A stretch of DNA of 5,931 bases from Flavobacteriales bacterium UBA5871 (GTDB lineage: Bacteria; Bacteroidota; Bacteroidia; Flavobacteriales_D; Crocinitomicaceae): NCBI GenBank assembly GCA_002432085.1, contig DJFN01000105.1, positions 11,928 to 17,858 on the forward strand, read 5' to 3'. The notes beneath the pieces are model-generated. The model made no database searches. It saw nothing but the letters and a program-made list of their open reading frames with translations, and was not told the origin of the DNA. Below, piece after piece: positions 4,442 through 5,931 of the stretch. A program made the position numbers and the translations under genes. Within the stretch, counting starts at the first letter, position 1. Each line of letters opens with the position of its first letter.

Positions 4442-5931
4442 TCAATCCACCATCAACAGCTTACACGGCGACGGATCAATTGCGACCAACATAGATCTGG
4501 ACAAGCTCGGTGTGGAGACAATCGCCTGACCGGGAGCCAGGTTCGGGAGCCTGTTCCAAAGATTGTTATCCACGCCGCCAATTGAGCGTTTCAGGCGGCT
4601 GATCACGTTGGCGTCACCAATTTTATGCAGAATGAAGCTGTTGATGAGACTCAATACTTCGTCAGGAAGATGCTGCGGCAGCTGTGTTACGAAGACGAGT
4701 CCCAGCCAGCGCTTTCTACCACGGCGTGCAATGCGTGCTACCTGTTGGAAAAGGTTCGACATCCGGGCGATTTTATCGCTGGACAGGAATTCGTGTGCCT
4801 CTTCAATGATGATCGAAACCGGTGTGGGAGATTTTCCTTCGCTGAGAGCAGATTCGTAGGCTATTTCCTGAGCATCCTGTATGCCTTTGAGCAAATCCGT
4901 GATCACAAGGTTGTTTATGATCGTGGAATCGGAGTCGCTGAGGTCAATAATCGTCACGTTTCCAGGTTGAATTAACTCAGTATAAGGAATCGTCTGGGAG
5001 TTAGGATTGTCGAATAGATTGGTACGCGCCAGTTGGCGTAATTTCGATTGTACTGCTGCCCAGCTTGATTCACTGCTGGTTTCGACATTGAGTATACGAG
5101 GCCGTACTTTGTCCTTCAAATTCTCTTTTAAAATGGTGTGGTACGGAGCAATGTCTTTTTTTCCAACCATGTTCCGAATCATACTTACTACATCGATGAA
5201 CATTGCAAGAGTCAGCTTTGGCCATCCGGTTTCAAACTCATCCAGGTCGATAGCTTCACGTTCCTGCTCGGGAGTTGGGTAAATGCCAACATCTCTAAGA
5301 ATAGCTTTCGCTACATCATAAGCTTTAAAAAAGCGACCAACCTGAGCTTCATTCAACCCGAGAATATCTGCAACATTATAAGGCGATAGTGAGGAAAAGT
5401 TGAGCGTAAACGGAAGTACATCCGTTCCTTTTTTTGCACGGGTGTCTTTACCGTAGAGATGCAGCACGCGAATATTTGCAACACCTGCCGCCGGAATTCC
5501 CCTGTTCACAAGGAGTTTCTGCATTGTTGGATCAGTGGTAGGATCCCCTACATGCGTATACTCGCCTTCGGTGTCAATGACAACCGTTGCGATTCCTTTC
5601 TGCTGAAACTGGCTCATCAATCCGGAGATGGTTGTGGATTTACCACCACCAGTTGTTCCGAGAATTCCAATGTGTCGTGGCAGAACAGCTTTCGTATCAG
5701 AAGGAATCTTCACTTCAATGTCTTCGTGTCCGATGGCCATTCCGAGGGTAATTCCCGGATCCTGATTGACTTTCAGCACCTCAGCAGTTTCTTCGTTGCT
5801 TAAAACAAACACCGGACTGTTTGGAAGCGGACGAAATTTGGGCGGCATAATGACGCCGTCTTTCAATTCCCCAATCAACTCGATCTGCACTTTTCCGTGA
5901 AAATTCGGCATGAACAGTGCGCCGTTAATGG
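4442..5931 (-). CDS. HerA/DUF87-family DNA-translocating ATPase (N-terminus outside window)
   Basis: About 495 residues are visible. The frame is still open at the right edge, with six more codons (INGALF) before the Met at 5911, so that Met is probably internal. Numbering from it, residues 1-80 look like the later part of a HAS-barrel domain (GVIMPPKFRPLPNSPVFVLS), with its beginning missing. The Walker A motif GTTGGGKST is at 85-93 and the Walker B motif IIIEEAHEF ends at 375. A conserved basic stretch RIARRGRKRW (393-402) and a VTQLP sensor (408-412) follow, as in hexameric HerA translocases. The C-terminus is intact. HerA proteins pump DNA and partner with nucleases such as NurA or with Sir2 or DUF4297 effectors in defence loci. 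Here the visible neighbours are two tiny genes and an adenine methyltransferase on the same strand; a nuclease partner, if any, would be off-window. No terminator is evident in the 153 bp after its stop. Confidence 0.9.
   Translation of the reverse strand, partial: INGALFMPNFHGKVQIELIGELKDGVIMPPKFRPLPNSPVFVLSNEETAEVLKVNQDPGITLGMAIGHEDIEVKIPSDTKAVLPRHIGILGTTGGGKSTTISGLMSQFQQKGIATVVIDTEGEYTHVGDPTTDPTMQKLLVNRGIPAAGVANIRVLHLYGKDTRAKKGTDVLPFTLNFSSLSPYNVADILGLNEAQVGRFFKAYDVAKAILRDVGIYPTPEQEREAIDLDEFETGWPKLTLAMFIDVVSMIRNMVGKKDIAPYHTILKENLKDKVRPRILNVETSSESSWAAVQSKLRQLARTNLFDNPNSQTIPYTELIQPGNVTIIDLSDSDSTIINNLVITDLLKGIQDAQEIAYESALSEGKSPTPVSIIIEEAHEFLSSDKIARMSNLFQQVARIARRGRKRWLGLVFVTQLPQHLPDEVLSLINSFILHKIGDANVISRLKRSIGGVDNNLWNRLPNLAPGQAIVSTPSLSRSMLVAIDPSPCKLLMVD

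Noticed and set aside
1..5931. CRISPR array, tRNA, rRNA or insertion sequence
   Set aside because: No regular repeat-spacer pattern, RNA gene signature or transposase was seen on either strand.

Overview
The window is accessory DNA, probably a defence or DNA-modification island, most likely from a member of the Bacteroidota or a close relative. The clues are two small proteins that resemble small conserved Bacteroidota hypotheticals (from memory, not searched), A-rich leaders without Shine-Dalgarno sequences in front of the small genes and the methyltransferase, and moderate GC. The organism is an inference; nothing here identifies a species. Every complete gene is on the minus strand, so transcription runs from right to left.

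Right part (4442-5931, minus): most of a HerA/DUF87-type DNA-translocating ATPase, with its N-terminus beyond the right edge. Middle (3917-4288, minus): a compact two-gene unit. It encodes a 45-residue proline- and basic-rich protein carrying a perfect 13-residue internal repeat, then a 68-residue Cys/His-rich probable zinc-binding protein. A good sigma-70-like promoter lies upstream and a strong intrinsic terminator (3870-3894) lies downstream. Left part (345-3689, minus): a 1114-residue Eco57I/type IIG-like N6-adenine DNA methyltransferase with a TaqI-like C-terminal specificity domain. At the far left edge (2-364, plus) is a headless second copy of that gene's 3' end, lying tail-to-tail with it.

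The main result is at the left end. The first 24 bases of the window are repeated perfectly and inverted at 712-735, inside the methyltransferase gene. Both copies are in the same reading frame (FNRQKIIY). Flipping the 687-bp segment between them would replace the last 121 residues of the methyltransferase with a different, homologous 112-residue tail without breaking the frame. This is the architecture of a phase-variable, invertible specificity domain: one expressed tail and one silent tail facing each other. The left repeat begins at the window edge, so it may be longer than seen, and the recombinase must be elsewhere.

The ATPase and the methyltransferase on one strand suggest a multi-gene defence system related in principle to BREX, DISARM or HerA-associated systems. 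Too few genes are visible to name it. A phased array of TTTTCC-like motifs occurs upstream of both the small-gene unit and the methyltransferase, which may mean shared regulation.
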